A stretch of 33,303 bases of DNA, from NCBI GenBank assembly GCA_902779185.1, contig CACZAM010000019.1:1-33303 (forward strand). The letters run 5' to 3'. Origin of the DNA: an uncultured Eubacteriales bacterium. GTDB taxonomy: Bacteria; Bacillota; Clostridia; Peptostreptococcales; Anaerovoracaceae. Of this stretch, positions 1 to 7,592 are shown piece by piece (the stretch's first letter is position 1; the number at the start of each line of letters is the position of its first letter). The notes under the pieces are model-generated. The model saw nothing but the letters and a program-made list of their open reading frames with translations, ran no database searches and was not told the origin of the DNA. Both the position numbers and the translations under genes were made by a program.

Positions 1-146
1 CGTAGACTGAAGGTACCAAATGCTGTTGTAGCAGTAAACAAGATCTTTTTTGATGTTTTTTTGTTTCAGAACTCGGTTTTAATTTTTCATTCTAAGGTTT
101 CGGCATCTATAGTGTAGCGCAATATGTGTCCGAAAAAGCGGACAGT
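1..146. other. Left edge of window, no gene recognised
   Basis: AT-rich sequence with T-runs. Frame 1 stays open from the edge for about 37 codons, but the translation is hydrophobic low-complexity and matches nothing I know. A 6-bp inverted repeat (TGTCCG at 127-132, CGGACA at 139-144) lies just before the terminator. I see no other signal. Confidence 0.5.
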
Positions 147-167
147 AAAAAACGCCCTTCAGGGCGC
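147..167 (-). terminator. Rho-independent terminator of the hypA redox operon
   Basis: Read on the minus strand, a GC-rich stem (CGCCC pairing with GGGCG around a four-base loop) is followed directly by six T. It lies about 55 bases past the stop codon of the 335-aa Fe-S protein, so it should end the leftward operon that starts near 4490. Confidence 0.75.
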
Positions 168-170
168 TCC

Positions 171-190
171 CGGCTCCTTCCGGCTCCTTC
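171..190. repeat. Tandem 10-bp direct repeat
   Basis: CGGCTCCTTC occurs twice head to tail, between the terminator and the stop codon of the 335-aa Fe-S protein. It may be a small duplication; no function is evident. Confidence 0.6.
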
Positions 191-220
191 TGCGTGAATA
201 CCGCATATAAATATGATACG

Positions 221-1228
221 TCAGTATTTTTCAAAGCTTTTCAACTCTAACGAGAAGTCCTCCAGAAAGTATTCTTTGATGCTTCCTCTCATAGGCATTG
301 TCTGTTTGATTTTAATAGCTCCCTGCTGGCACTTTGCCTTGCAGATGCCGCAGCCGACACAGTGGTTCTGATCGATTTCAATAACGCCATCCTCGCCAAG
401 TGACAGGGCATCCTGCGGGCATCTTACCGTAATACACTCGCCGCAGCCTATACATTTTGACCGGTCCGGTACAGCGGTCCAGCCGACCGGATGGAATCTG
501 TCCTTGATCTCTCTTGAAGCATTTCTTGAGAGGTTCATTGCAACGCAGCAGCATGGGCAGCAGAAGCATATTTCAAGGAATCTGTCCATATCGTCATTTC
601 TGATTCCCCAGATAAGCTGCTCGACTTCCACCCACAATGACTGTCCTACCAGGCCGTATTCTGCCGCCTTATCCACTCTGGCGCAGGCCTCTTCATATGT
701 GACCTGCTTTGCCAGACCGTTCCTGACTACCTGCTCCCCGATCTTTCCGATGAACAGGCACGCGATATCATGCGGGTAATCCTTGCAGTCTTTGGCATCC
801 CTGCACAGGCATCTGTTCATTGCGCCAATATAGTCCGCCTGAGCCAGAGCCTGCTTGATAAGATCCATCGGTATGACTACTTTCTCCGCTGCCTCGGATA
901 TATCGACGTTGAGCGGCATTACCAGACCGGTAGTATTCCTCTCCTTGTCAGGGGAGAACATCATCACCTTCTTGTAGAGCCTGCTCTTGAAGCCTTCCTT
1001 CCTCATCCAGGCCGATCCCGCAACGATAAGGTTGAACACCTTCAGAACGAGCTTCCAGTTCCAGTCGTGAGCACATGCATGTGACTTGATGAAATTGAAA
1101 ATGCCCAGTCCGTTGGGTCTGTTCTCAAACTTCTTATATCCCATGTGCAGATTATCGAAGCGCTCCTGATTGAAAGCTATCACATTGCCGTGATCGTCTA
1201 TATATTGTCTTGAATACTGATCTCTCAT
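221..1228 (-). CDS. Cys-rich 4Fe-4S ferredoxin-domain protein (335 aa)
   Basis: This is probably a cytoplasmic electron carrier or a subunit of a redox complex. A C-terminal two-cluster ferredoxin domain is clear: C259-C262-C265-C270 and C290-C293-C296-C300. The first cluster has four residues, not three, before its last Cys, where CP usually follows Cx2Cx2Cx3. Upstream are two further Cys groups, CLC at 140-142 with C148 and C157, and a dense C221/C223/C224/C226-228 patch. The same order of Cys groups followed by a ferredoxin motif occurs in the N-terminal third of the 912- and 952-aa flavoproteins in this window, so this looks like the same module standing alone. It is the third gene of the operon, 23 bases after hypA, with an AGGGGG ribosome site. 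The partner and substrate are unknown. Confidence 0.7.
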   Translation of the reverse strand: MRDQYSRQYIDDHGNVIAFNQERFDNLHMGYKKFENRPNGLGIFNFIKSHACAHDWNWKLVLKVFNLIVAGSAWMRKEGFKSRLYKKVMMFSPDKERNTTGLVMPLNVDISEAAEKVVIPMDLIKQALAQADYIGAMNRCLCRDAKDCKDYPHDIACLFIGKIGEQVVRNGLAKQVTYEEACARVDKAAEYGLVGQSLWVEVEQLIWGIRNDDMDRFLEICFCCPCCCVAMNLSRNASREIKDRFHPVGWTAVPDRSKCIGCGECITVRCPQDALSLGEDGVIEIDQNHCVGCGICKAKCQQGAIKIKQTMPMRGSIKEYFLEDFSLELKSFEKY

Positions 1229-1251
1229 GAAGTCTGCCCCCTTTTTAACCT

Positions 1252-1608
1252 CTAAACCAGGTTCTCATCAAAGCCTATTTCCTTTATTCTGAACTCCCTT
1301 CCGCCCAGAATCTTCTTGCTGCGGGAGCCGCATTTAGGGCACCGCCCTTCTTCCTTCATCACGTTGTACATCGCGCTGCACTCCTTGCACAGCGCTTCAC
1401 CCGTGACGGATATTATCTTGAGCTCGGAACCGTCAAATACCGGCCTGTTCTCGGTCACTATCGGGTAATACTTATAAAAAAACACAGGAATAAACCCGCT
1501 CAGCTCGCCCACCTCGAGTGTGAGGTAGGCGATCCTGGCGATGTTGTTCTCCTGTGCTGTTTTCTCAGCAATATCTACGGCCTGCTTCAGGACGCTGATC
1601 TCGTGCAT
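1252..1608 (-). CDS. hypA: Hydrogenase/urease nickel metallochaperone HypA
   Basis: At 118 aa it has the usual HypA length. It begins with Met-His-Glu-Ile-Ser; in the family the N-terminal Met-His-Glu forms the nickel site. The zinc finger is visible as CKEC near residue 74 and CPKC near residue 90. HypA hands Ni(II), usually with HypB, to immature [NiFe]-hydrogenase large subunits, and in some bacteria to urease. No hydrogenase, urease or other hyp gene is present in this window. Instead it lies between two Fe-S proteins, 40 bases after the 912-aa flavoprotein and 23 bases before the 335-aa protein, so all three are probably co-transcribed. The client must be encoded elsewhere, or the operon has an unusual nickel-dependent role. 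Confidence 0.9.
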   Translation of the reverse strand: MHEISVLKQAVDIAEKTAQENNIARIAYLTLEVGELSGFIPVFFYKYYPIVTENRPVFDGSELKIISVTGEALCKECSAMYNVMKEEGRCPKCGSRSKKILGGREFRIKEIGFDENLV

Positions 1609-1648
1609 CTTCCCGTCTCCACAGCTGCGCTTCGCTTTTTCTCTGAGT

Positions 1649-4387
1649 CTATGCTTTTACTTTCCTTGCGATCATCCTGCCGGTCTTCAGCAATTCTTCC
1701 TTCACGACTCTCGGCACGAGCTTCTCGTACGGAATTCCCCATACCTCCTGCACCTTGTCGAGGTGGATGGCATCGAACTTGCACTGTACCGTGCAGAGTC
1801 CGCAGCCGATGCAGATCTTCTGATCGACTTTCGCAGCGCCGCAGCTGAGACATCTTGCGGTCTCTGTTTTGACCTGCGCCTCAGTGAATGTCTTGCGTTC
1901 GTCTTTGAAAGTCCTGACCTTGGAAGGATCGATCTCATATCTTTCCCTTCCGCTTCTGTCATAGCTGCTGACTACGATGTTGTCCTTGTCTATGTAGTGG
2001 AAATTGTCTCTTCTGACGCGTCCGAGCGTGAGGCTGTGGCCTTCCCAGACGTATCTGTGTACGGACTCGGCTCCTTCCTTGCCGGCAGCGATGGCATCGA
2101 TCACGAACTTCTGGCCCGTGTAAATATCTCCGCCTACGAATACATCAGGCTCGGCAGTCTGATATGTCCAGCTGTCCGCCTCCGCAAGTCCACGGCCGGA
2201 AATCTTAACGTTGCTGCCCTCAGCCAGCTTGCCCCAGTCAGGCTTCTGTCCGATGCAGAAGAGCACTGTGGCGCATTTCGCCTCGTCGGTGACCGCATCA
2301 TCAAACTTCGGATCGAATCTGCCCTCTTCATTCTTGACGCTGGTGCACTTTCTGAATTTTATGCCTGTGCACTTGCCATCCTTCGCAGTGATCTCAGTCT
2401 GGCCCCAGCCCGCGTGGATCTCGATTCCGTCCTCTTCGCATTCATGCTGGTCTTCCGGACCCATCGGCATCTCATCGTAGGACTCAAGGCAGTACAGCAG
2501 CACCTTGTCCGCGCCGCATCTGACCGCAGTCCTCGCTACGTCAGCGCCTATGTTGCCGCCGCCGATGACTACGACATTGCCTTTGAGTTTAACGTCTTCT
2601 CCGCCGTTGACTCTCTTCATGAAGTCGATACCGGCCTGAACGCCCTCACTGTCTCCGCCAGGGATCTGCAGCACGCCGCCGTTCTGCAGGCCGATCGCTA
2701 CATAGAATCCCTTGTAGCCTTCTGCGCGGAGCTGGTCGAGCGTGACATCCCTGCCCACATCAACACCGCACTTTATCTCGACACCGAGCTGACGGATGAC
2801 ATCGATCTCGGCCTCCACCACGTCTTTTTCAAGCCTGAACGAAGGGATGCCGTATACCATCATGCCGCCCGGTTTGTCCTGTTTCTCGAAGACAGTCACA
2901 TCGTGTCCCCAGACAGCCAGGTAATATGCCGCGGAGAGTCCCGCAGGACCCGATCCGATGACAGCTACCTTCTTGCCCTCGTTGAATCTCTTCTCAGGTA
3001 TGTAGCGGTTTACAGCGTTCAGCTCCTGATCGGCGATGAACTTCTTTACCTCGTCGATGGCGACAGGCTCATCGATATCTCCTCTGGTGCAGACCTGCTC
3101 GCAGAATCTCGCGCATACGCGTCCGCACATTGCAGGGAACGGATTCTCCTTCTTTATGAGCTCGAGAGCTTCTCTGTACTTGCCCTCGCTTGCCTTCTTA
3201 AGATAGCCCTGTACAGCAATGTGTGCCGGACAGTTTGATTTGCACGGAGCAGTTCCGGTCTCCGGAACAACATTGTCCCTTTCTGTCAGGAACTTTTCTC
3301 CGTTCCAGTACTTAGGCGGCATCACGACAAAGTCGCTCGCTACCTTGGCCGGAGCGATCTCCACTGGCTTCTTCTGGCAGAGCTTCTGCCCCAGCTTTAC
3401 CGCATTCTGCGGACATACCTCTACGCAGCCACCGCACGCTACACAGTTGGACGGGTCGACGCTTGCCCTGTAGTTGGAGCTGGACAGATCAGGTGACGAA
3501 GTGTACCAGCTGGTTTTGAGGGCCATGCAGGTGTCCCATTTGCAGTTGCATATGAAGAGCGAAAAGTCCGGTCCGTCGATGTTGGACAGCTGGTGGACGT
3601 ATCCGAGCTCTTCTGCGCGCAGCAGGATCTTCTCAGCTTCCTCTCTTGTTATTCTTCTTGCCTTGCCCACGCGTATGCAGGACTCAGCATAGTTGCCGAG
3701 GTTGATGCACCACTCGCCCTCGAGGTCTGCCGTTCCCTCGCCTACCATGCGGCGGAGCTTGCGGCATTCACACGGAGCGATCCCGATGCTGTCACCGGCC
3801 TTGTCGAGCCAGTACGACACTTCCTCGAATTTTGCCTTGCGCGTATTGCCCTCGATCGCCTTTTCTACAGGTATGGTCCTCATCAGGGCAACTCCCATGA
3901 ATCCTCCCCAGGTGATTTTTTTCTGAAGATCGAGGATGTAATTGAGGAAAGCCGGAGCCGTCTCCGGATACATGTCCGTGCGCTCCTTGGTCATTACCGT
4001 GCTCTCCATGGCTCCCGGCGCAAAGACCGGAAGCTGCACCTTATCCTCCTCTCCCGGAGTGTTGCAATACTCGAGCAGGCCGATGTAGCAGAGGTCATAC
4101 GCCTTCTGCGCCGCCTCCTCCACGGACATCTTCTGGAGCTCCGCCAGCTCTTTTATTGTGTACTGGTGTCTGAGCTTCATCTTAAGCGCGAAGTCCACCT
4201 GCTCGTCGGTGAGCTGTCTGTCGAAAAAGATGTACTCCCACGAGTTCTCATCCGGAACAGGATTGAACATGTTGATGTGACGTACAAGTCTGATCAGATT
4301 CTTACGAGGCTTTGCGCTCTTTTCGCGATTATATGCCTCCAGGCATTTCTTTTCGCCTTCTGTAAGTTCATGTTTGGTTCTGAACAT
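1649..4387 (-). CDS. GltD-like NAD(P)H/FAD oxidoreductase with several Fe-S sites (912 aa)
   Basis: Domain order: an N-terminal helical region (1-200); a Cys-rich module with C206/C208, C227, C280/C282 and C287; a ferredoxin motif C315-C318-C321-C325; the Fe-S domain typical of GltD and dihydropyrimidine dehydrogenase (C382, C386, C421, C425, C429, C433); an FAD Rossmann motif GSGPAG at 478-483; an NAD(P)H motif GGGNIG at 609-614; and a C-terminal cluster C846, C849, C859, C862, C865, C869. The core belongs to the glutamate-synthase small-subunit family, which moves electrons between NAD(P)H, flavin and Fe-S centres. Such proteins can work with partners in ferredoxin-linked or bifurcating reactions, but the substrate here is unknown. 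It is the first gene of the operon with hypA, with ribosome site GAGGGAG and a promoter at 4489-4517. The protein at 19601-22459 is a close paralogue. Confidence 0.8.
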   Translation of the reverse strand: MFRTKHELTEGEKKCLEAYNREKSAKPRKNLIRLVRHINMFNPVPDENSWEYIFFDRQLTDEQVDFALKMKLRHQYTIKELAELQKMSVEEAAQKAYDLCYIGLLEYCNTPGEEDKVQLPVFAPGAMESTVMTKERTDMYPETAPAFLNYILDLQKKITWGGFMGVALMRTIPVEKAIEGNTRKAKFEEVSYWLDKAGDSIGIAPCECRKLRRMVGEGTADLEGEWCINLGNYAESCIRVGKARRITREEAEKILLRAEELGYVHQLSNIDGPDFSLFICNCKWDTCMALKTSWYTSSPDLSSSNYRASVDPSNCVACGGCVEVCPQNAVKLGQKLCQKKPVEIAPAKVASDFVVMPPKYWNGEKFLTERDNVVPETGTAPCKSNCPAHIAVQGYLKKASEGKYREALELIKKENPFPAMCGRVCARFCEQVCTRGDIDEPVAIDEVKKFIADQELNAVNRYIPEKRFNEGKKVAVIGSGPAGLSAAYYLAVWGHDVTVFEKQDKPGGMMVYGIPSFRLEKDVVEAEIDVIRQLGVEIKCGVDVGRDVTLDQLRAEGYKGFYVAIGLQNGGVLQIPGGDSEGVQAGIDFMKRVNGGEDVKLKGNVVVIGGGNIGADVARTAVRCGADKVLLYCLESYDEMPMGPEDQHECEEDGIEIHAGWGQTEITAKDGKCTGIKFRKCTSVKNEEGRFDPKFDDAVTDEAKCATVLFCIGQKPDWGKLAEGSNVKISGRGLAEADSWTYQTAEPDVFVGGDIYTGQKFVIDAIAAGKEGAESVHRYVWEGHSLTLGRVRRDNFHYIDKDNIVVSSYDRSGRERYEIDPSKVRTFKDERKTFTEAQVKTETARCLSCGAAKVDQKICIGCGLCTVQCKFDAIHLDKVQEVWGIPYEKLVPRVVKEELLKTGRMIARKVKA

Positions 4388-4480
4388 AATACTCTCCCTC
4401 TTCTTTTAGCTGTATTTTCAATCTTTGTTTCTTGTGTTTTACATCTGCTGTCATATCCCCCGTATGGGCATCCATATCTA

Positions 4481-4517
4481 CTGAAATAATTATAAAACCG
4501 GTGTATAATGCAGACAA
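4481..4517. promoter_or_regulatory. Overlapping divergent promoters between the redox operon and the tetR gene
   Basis: Rightward promoter: CTGAAA (4481-4486), 17 bases, TATAAT (4504-4509). Leftward promoter: TTGTCT (4512-4517 on the minus strand), 17 bases, TATAAT (4489-4494). The two share the same 37 bases, so RNA polymerase cannot occupy both at once. This arrangement fits autoregulation and cross-regulation by the adjacent TetR-family protein. Confidence 0.6.
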
Positions 4518-4540
4518 CCGACAAAAACCGACAAAAGTCG
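4517..4540. promoter_or_regulatory. Candidate TetR operator: direct and inverted repeats
   Basis: ACCGACAAAA occurs twice in tandem (4517-4526, 4527-4536), and the second copy runs into the dyad CGACAAAAGTCG (4529-4540). The site abuts the leftward -35 box and lies just past the rightward -10 box, so a bound repressor could block both directions. That the neighbouring TetR protein binds here is inferred from position. Confidence 0.5.
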
Positions 4541-4561
4541 TTTAGTGAAAAAGGTGCAACG

Positions 4562-5143
4562 ATGAACAAGAATGATCCCCGCTATATAGCAGCTGAAAAC
4601 AGAATAATGGATGCCGTGTACAGTCTTTTTGCAGGCAAGGATATCGATGAGATCCGGACTCAGGAGATCATCAGGACAGCCGGGGTCCACAAGAGCACTT
4701 TTTATTCCCATTACAAGGATAAATATGCTCTGCTTGAAGCAATAGAAGAAAGGGTCACTGACGAGCTGTACCCTCACCTTGAAAGCATTTTCATAAACAT
4801 GCTTGGCGAGAGAAAGGATCCCGAAAAACTCATTGAAAGTTATGAAGACCTTGCTGCCGCAATTATTGAAAATAAAGCACTGTTCAGGATAATCCTGCGG
4901 GGTTCGCGAGGAACGAATATTACCGCCAGGATCGCTTCAGAAATAGAGAATATATGGGAGCAACAGAAGATAGCGGATCCGAAGAGCCTGTATAATAACT
5001 ACCTGATCAACGCTACCGTATATGTAATGATCGGCACCATAGAAAAGTGGCTGAAGCGTGACTGCATCGATTCCCGGGAAGATCTGGTAAATCTGATCAA
5101 CGCTACCGGGATCGGCATACAGAATGCTTACGAAATGATGTGA
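4562..5143 (+). CDS. TetR/AcrR-family transcriptional regulator (193 aa)
   Basis: The N-terminal DNA-binding domain is typical of the family: helix-turn-helix at about residues 31-50, followed by TFYSHYKDKYALLEA, the conserved end of the TetR domain. The C-terminal ligand/dimer domain is variable and the ligand cannot be predicted. I place the start at 4562, after AAAAAGGTG. An in-frame ATG at 4508 lies inside the -10 box of its own promoter, so it cannot be transcribed as a start. The gene diverges from the redox operon with hypA through shared promoters, so control of that operon and of itself is likely. Confidence 0.85.
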   Translation: MNKNDPRYIAAENRIMDAVYSLFAGKDIDEIRTQEIIRTAGVHKSTFYSHYKDKYALLEAIEERVTDELYPHLESIFINMLGERKDPEKLIESYEDLAAAIIENKALFRIILRGSRGTNITARIASEIENIWEQQKIADPKSLYNNYLINATVYVMIGTIEKWLKRDCIDSREDLVNLINATGIGIQNAYEMM

Positions 5144-5164
5144 AAAATGAATGTCTATGAAAAC

Positions 5165-5211
5165 AGACTTCCGTCCTAAACGCTCAAAATGCGCCTCCGG
5201 GACGGAAGTCT
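5165..5211. terminator. Long hairpin between convergent genes
   Basis: A perfect 12-bp stem (5165-5176 with 5200-5211, AGACTTCCGTCC and its complement) encloses a 23-base loop between the convergent tetR and nitroreductase genes. On the minus strand it is followed by GTTTTC. There is no T-run on the plus strand. It is probably a terminator or mRNA 3'-end stabiliser, mainly for the leftward transcript. Confidence 0.5.
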
Positions 5212-5272
5212 TCAAACCATAATAAATATAATTTGCTTTTTCTAATGCAATTTATAAGTCTGGAGCTAACAA

Positions 5273-5938
5273 TTATCTGGCATTCACCTTTTTACCTGCT
5301 GCAGCCTCAAAATGATATGCCGCTATTCCCAGATCCACCTTAGTGAAGGTGCCGATGCCCCTGACTTTCACCGATGGCTCGTCATTTTCCAGCATGAAAC
5401 AGAACTTCTGCTGGTTCACTGCTGTCGGCGCCTTCAAAGCAGACTCGACTCCAGCCACGAACCACTCCGGCATGCCTCCTTTTACATCAATAACATCATA
5501 AAGGCTCTTGCTTTTATGAGGAGTGCCCTGCGTCTCGCCATAACCGAGCGCGATTACCATACATAGCTTTTCTCCGCCCGGAACCAGCTCCTTCACCTTT
5601 TTCTTATTGAATGTGAGCGCTGTCCAGCATGTGTTGAGGCCGAGCTGCTGCGCGTAAAGGACGATCTTTTCACCGAAGTAACCGCATTCGAAGTCAAAGT
5701 CCGCGCGCTTGCTGCCCTTAAGAATGATGTAATTTTTTACATTGCTGAAGCTGCCGTAATGCGCCAGTCTTGAGTCGAATCCGTCAGGATCATCATATCT
5801 GACCGTGGTGCTTAATCCTGACTCTTCATTGCACGCGCTGACAAACGCGTCGAGCTGATCGCGCACCTCCTGCGGTATCGGCATATCCTTATATGCCCGC
5901 ACCGAATGCCTGGCATCTATCGCTTCCATTATCGTCAT
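5273..5938 (-). CDS. Nitroreductase-family FMN protein (221 aa)
   Basis: The N-terminus carries the nitroreductase signature IDARHSVRAY (Arg-His-Ser-Val-Arg, which contacts FMN phosphate in the family). The mid-protein stretch GYFGEKIVLYAQQLGLNTCW matches the helix and 'glxtcW' region of these flavoproteins. The lower-case consensus is from memory. The layout resembles the 'putative TM nitroreductase' subgroup common in clostridia. These enzymes reduce diverse substrates with NAD(P)H; the physiological one here is unknown. A strong AAGGAGG site overlaps the end of the upstream HAD gene, 12 bases away, so the two are co-transcribed. Confidence 0.8.
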   Translation of the reverse strand: MTIMEAIDARHSVRAYKDMPIPQEVRDQLDAFVSACNEESGLSTTVRYDDPDGFDSRLAHYGSFSNVKNYIILKGSKRADFDFECGYFGEKIVLYAQQLGLNTCWTALTFNKKKVKELVPGGEKLCMVIALGYGETQGTPHKSKSLYDVIDVKGGMPEWFVAGVESALKAPTAVNQQKFCFMLENDEPSVKVRGIGTFTKVDLGIAAYHFEAAAGKKVNAR

Positions 5939-5950
5939 CTCCAGTCCTCC

Positions 5951-6628
5951 TTATCTGTCCTCTGGCTTCGTCTTGATCCCTGCCAGTCCCGGGATCTCGA
6001 CGGCGCTGTCTATAAGAATGTCTGCACCGTATTCCTCCAGCTCTGATCTCGGCCTGAAACCCCATGTGACACCAACTGCTGTGACTCCGGCGTTGCGGGC
6101 TGTCAGCATGTCGGTGTTGGTGTCGCCGAAATACAGGCATTCGCTCTTCTCCGCCCCGAACTTTCCAAGTATCTCATACACTCCGGACGGGTCAGGCTTT
6201 ATAGGAATGAGGTCGGTCTGACCCTGGACATGATCGAAGCAGCCCTTTCCGAATATGGTCTCCACCACTCCGATGGCGCTTTTGTGCGGCTTGTTGCTGA
6301 AGACCGCGATCTTCACGCCATTCCTTTTGAGTTCCTCAAGAGCCCACACCATGTGATCATAAGGAACCACATGATATGCCGGATCCTCCTGCATCCATGC
6401 GCGGCACTTCGGCAGGCCCTCCTCGAGATGAGACGCCTCAGTGTCGCCGGCAGCGATCAGAGCTCTTTTCAGCGCATTTTTGATGCCGTCTCCGGCGAAG
6501 TAATTAAAAGCCTCTACAGGCTGCGGAGGCAGGCCGTAGAGCGCGAGAGTCATATTCACGGGTCTTGCTATGGACTCCTGCGTTGCAGCCAGAGTCCCGT
6601 CAAGATCGAAGATGCATATTTTGATCAT
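5951..6628 (-). CDS. HAD-superfamily phosphatase, phosphoglycolate-phosphatase-like (225 aa)
   Basis: HAD motif I is FDLDGT at residues 7-12, with D8 the nucleophile and D10 the general acid. Motif II is VFSNKP, motif III the Lys of PIKPDP, and motif IV GDTNTD. A helical cap between motifs I and II marks subfamily IA, the group of Gph and PGMB-like enzymes. The substrate is not predictable. A longer reading exists from a TTG at 6649, but AAAGGAAG sits seven bases before the ATG at 6628, which I prefer. That ATG overlaps the stop of a 35-codon ORF (ATGA), suggesting translational coupling. It is followed by the nitroreductase gene in the same operon. Confidence 0.85.
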   Translation of the reverse strand: MIKICIFDLDGTLAATQESIARPVNMTLALYGLPPQPVEAFNYFAGDGIKNALKRALIAAGDTEASHLEEGLPKCRAWMQEDPAYHVVPYDHMVWALEELKRNGVKIAVFSNKPHKSAIGVVETIFGKGCFDHVQGQTDLIPIKPDPSGVYEILGKFGAEKSECLYFGDTNTDMLTARNAGVTAVGVTWGFRPRSELEEYGADILIDSAVEIPGLAGIKTKPEDR

Positions 6629-6732
6629 GTTAAAACTTCCTTTATACAAGAAGTGAAAGGCTGAATGCGATCAGCAGCTGACCGGCATAGTACAGCGCAT
6701 ACAATTAACAGAACTATCAGAATCCCCTGCAT
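6625..6732 (-). CDS. Possible small hydrophobic protein (35 aa)
   Basis: This is an ATG-started 35-codon frame. Its N-terminus is strongly hydrophobic (ILIVLLIVCAVL at residues 4-15), long enough for one short membrane segment, followed by a polar tail. A good ribosome site (AAAGGGG) lies seven bases before the ATG, and the stop overlaps the HAD start codon as ATGA. It may be a membrane microprotein or a leader ORF that couples translation to the phosphatase. No homologue is known to me. Confidence 0.4.
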   Translation of the reverse strand: MQGILIVLLIVCAVLCRSAADRIQPFTSCIKEVLT

Positions 6733-6792
6733 ATCCGGTCCCCTTTCTATAATTATTCTCTATTGTCCCCCTGATCTGACTGCAAATCCTGA

Positions 6793-6823
6793 TTGCCACT
6801 TTTTATGAATATTATTGTATCAT
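6793..6823 (+). promoter_or_regulatory. Candidate promoter of the flavoredoxin gene
   Basis: TTGCCA (6793-6798) and TATCAT (6818-6823) each match consensus at five of six positions, but the spacer is 19 bases, longer than optimal. Transcription would start near 6830. Confidence 0.35.
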
Positions 6824-6827
6824 TTAG

Positions 6828-6882
6828 GTACAACATACAAAAGGCTGTTGTGCAGGCTTTGAGCTCTTATGCCGGCAGCCTG
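6828..6882 (+). promoter_or_regulatory. Structured leader: two hairpins before the flavoredoxin RBS
   Basis: Stem 1 pairs GTACAACA (6828-6835) with TGTTGTGC (6846-6853), one G-U pair. Stem 2 pairs CAGGCT (6853-6858) with AGCCTG (6877-6882). The ribosome site AAGGAGG follows about eight bases later. It does not match a riboswitch class I know. The first stem begins at the predicted transcription start and could instead be an operator. Confidence 0.35.
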
Positions 6883-6904
6883 ATTTTCAAGGAGGATTTA
6901 TAAA

Positions 6905-7474
6905 ATGAAAAAGGATCTTGGTATCCAGCAGGCTGTTTTTCCAATGCCTGTGCTGATGGTTGCTGCTTACGACGAGAACGGGAAAGTCAATGCAATGAAT
7001 GTCGCCTGGGGACAGATCTGCGGCTCGGACCGCATCTATCTCTGTATCGGCAAGGGTAAGAAAACCCTGTCCAACATTCTCGTGAGCAAGGCGTTTACAG
7101 TTGCGCTTGCTGACCGTCCGCACATGGAAGTCGCCGACTTTTTCGGCATCGCATCAGGCAACAAAATGGATGACAAGTTTGAGCGCACAGGTTACACAGC
7201 AGTAAAAAGCGACAAGGTGAATGCGCCTGTCATCGAAGAGTTCCCTGTCGTTATGGAATGCGAATTTCTGGAGGAGCTCGACACTGAGCATATACACGGC
7301 GTTGTCGGCCGCATCGTGAATGTCAAGGCGGAGGAGTCAGTTCTCAACGAGGATGGCAAGATCGACGTGCTCAAGCTGAACGCGCTGATGTTTGACAACT
7401 CATGCCACGGCTACTACAGCGTAGGAGAAAAAGAAGGCCAGGCCTGGAGCGCAGGCATGGATCTGATGAAATAG
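6905..7474 (+). CDS. Flavoredoxin / flavin-reductase-domain protein (189 aa)
   Basis: The whole protein matches the FMN-binding split-barrel flavin-reductase-like domain: an opening PMPVLMVAAYDENGKVNAMN segment, then a central FTVALADRPHMEVADFFGIA block, which is the usual order in flavoredoxins of anaerobes. Such proteins bind FMN and pass electrons between flavin or ferredoxin and small acceptors in the cytoplasm. It starts after a consensus AAGGAGG site and stands alone, with no adjacent partner on its strand. The electron donor and acceptor cannot be told from sequence. Confidence 0.8.
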   Translation: MKKDLGIQQAVFPMPVLMVAAYDENGKVNAMNVAWGQICGSDRIYLCIGKGKKTLSNILVSKAFTVALADRPHMEVADFFGIASGNKMDDKFERTGYTAVKSDKVNAPVIEEFPVVMECEFLEELDTEHIHGVVGRIVNVKAEESVLNEDGKIDVLKLNALMFDNSCHGYYSVGEKEGQAWSAGMDLMK

Positions 7475-7592
7475 CATCTGTCCTAACGAGCAGATCAGAT
7501 TGCGACAGTTGATGCGTGGACAAGGTTGTAGATTTTCGTGTTGGTGTTTTTCAATTATATGACTCCAGATATGGCAGACATCCGCATGCCGC

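Noticed and set aside
1-114. Possible 3' end of a gene entering from the left edge.
   Set aside because: The open frame is only about 37 codons in AT-rich DNA and has no recognisable sequence; chance is sufficient.
1541-3238. Long 565-codon open frame on the plus strand.
   Set aside because: It is antisense to the 912-aa flavoprotein gene and hypA, and its translation has no family features; it is a shadow of the real genes.
3593-4489. 298-codon plus-strand open frame.
   Set aside because: Antisense shadow of the N-terminal part of the 912-aa gene, with no ribosome site or recognisable domain.
4508-4561. Longer TetR reading that starts at the ATG at 4508.
   Set aside because: That ATG is part of the -10 box TATAAT (4504-4509) and has no ribosome site.
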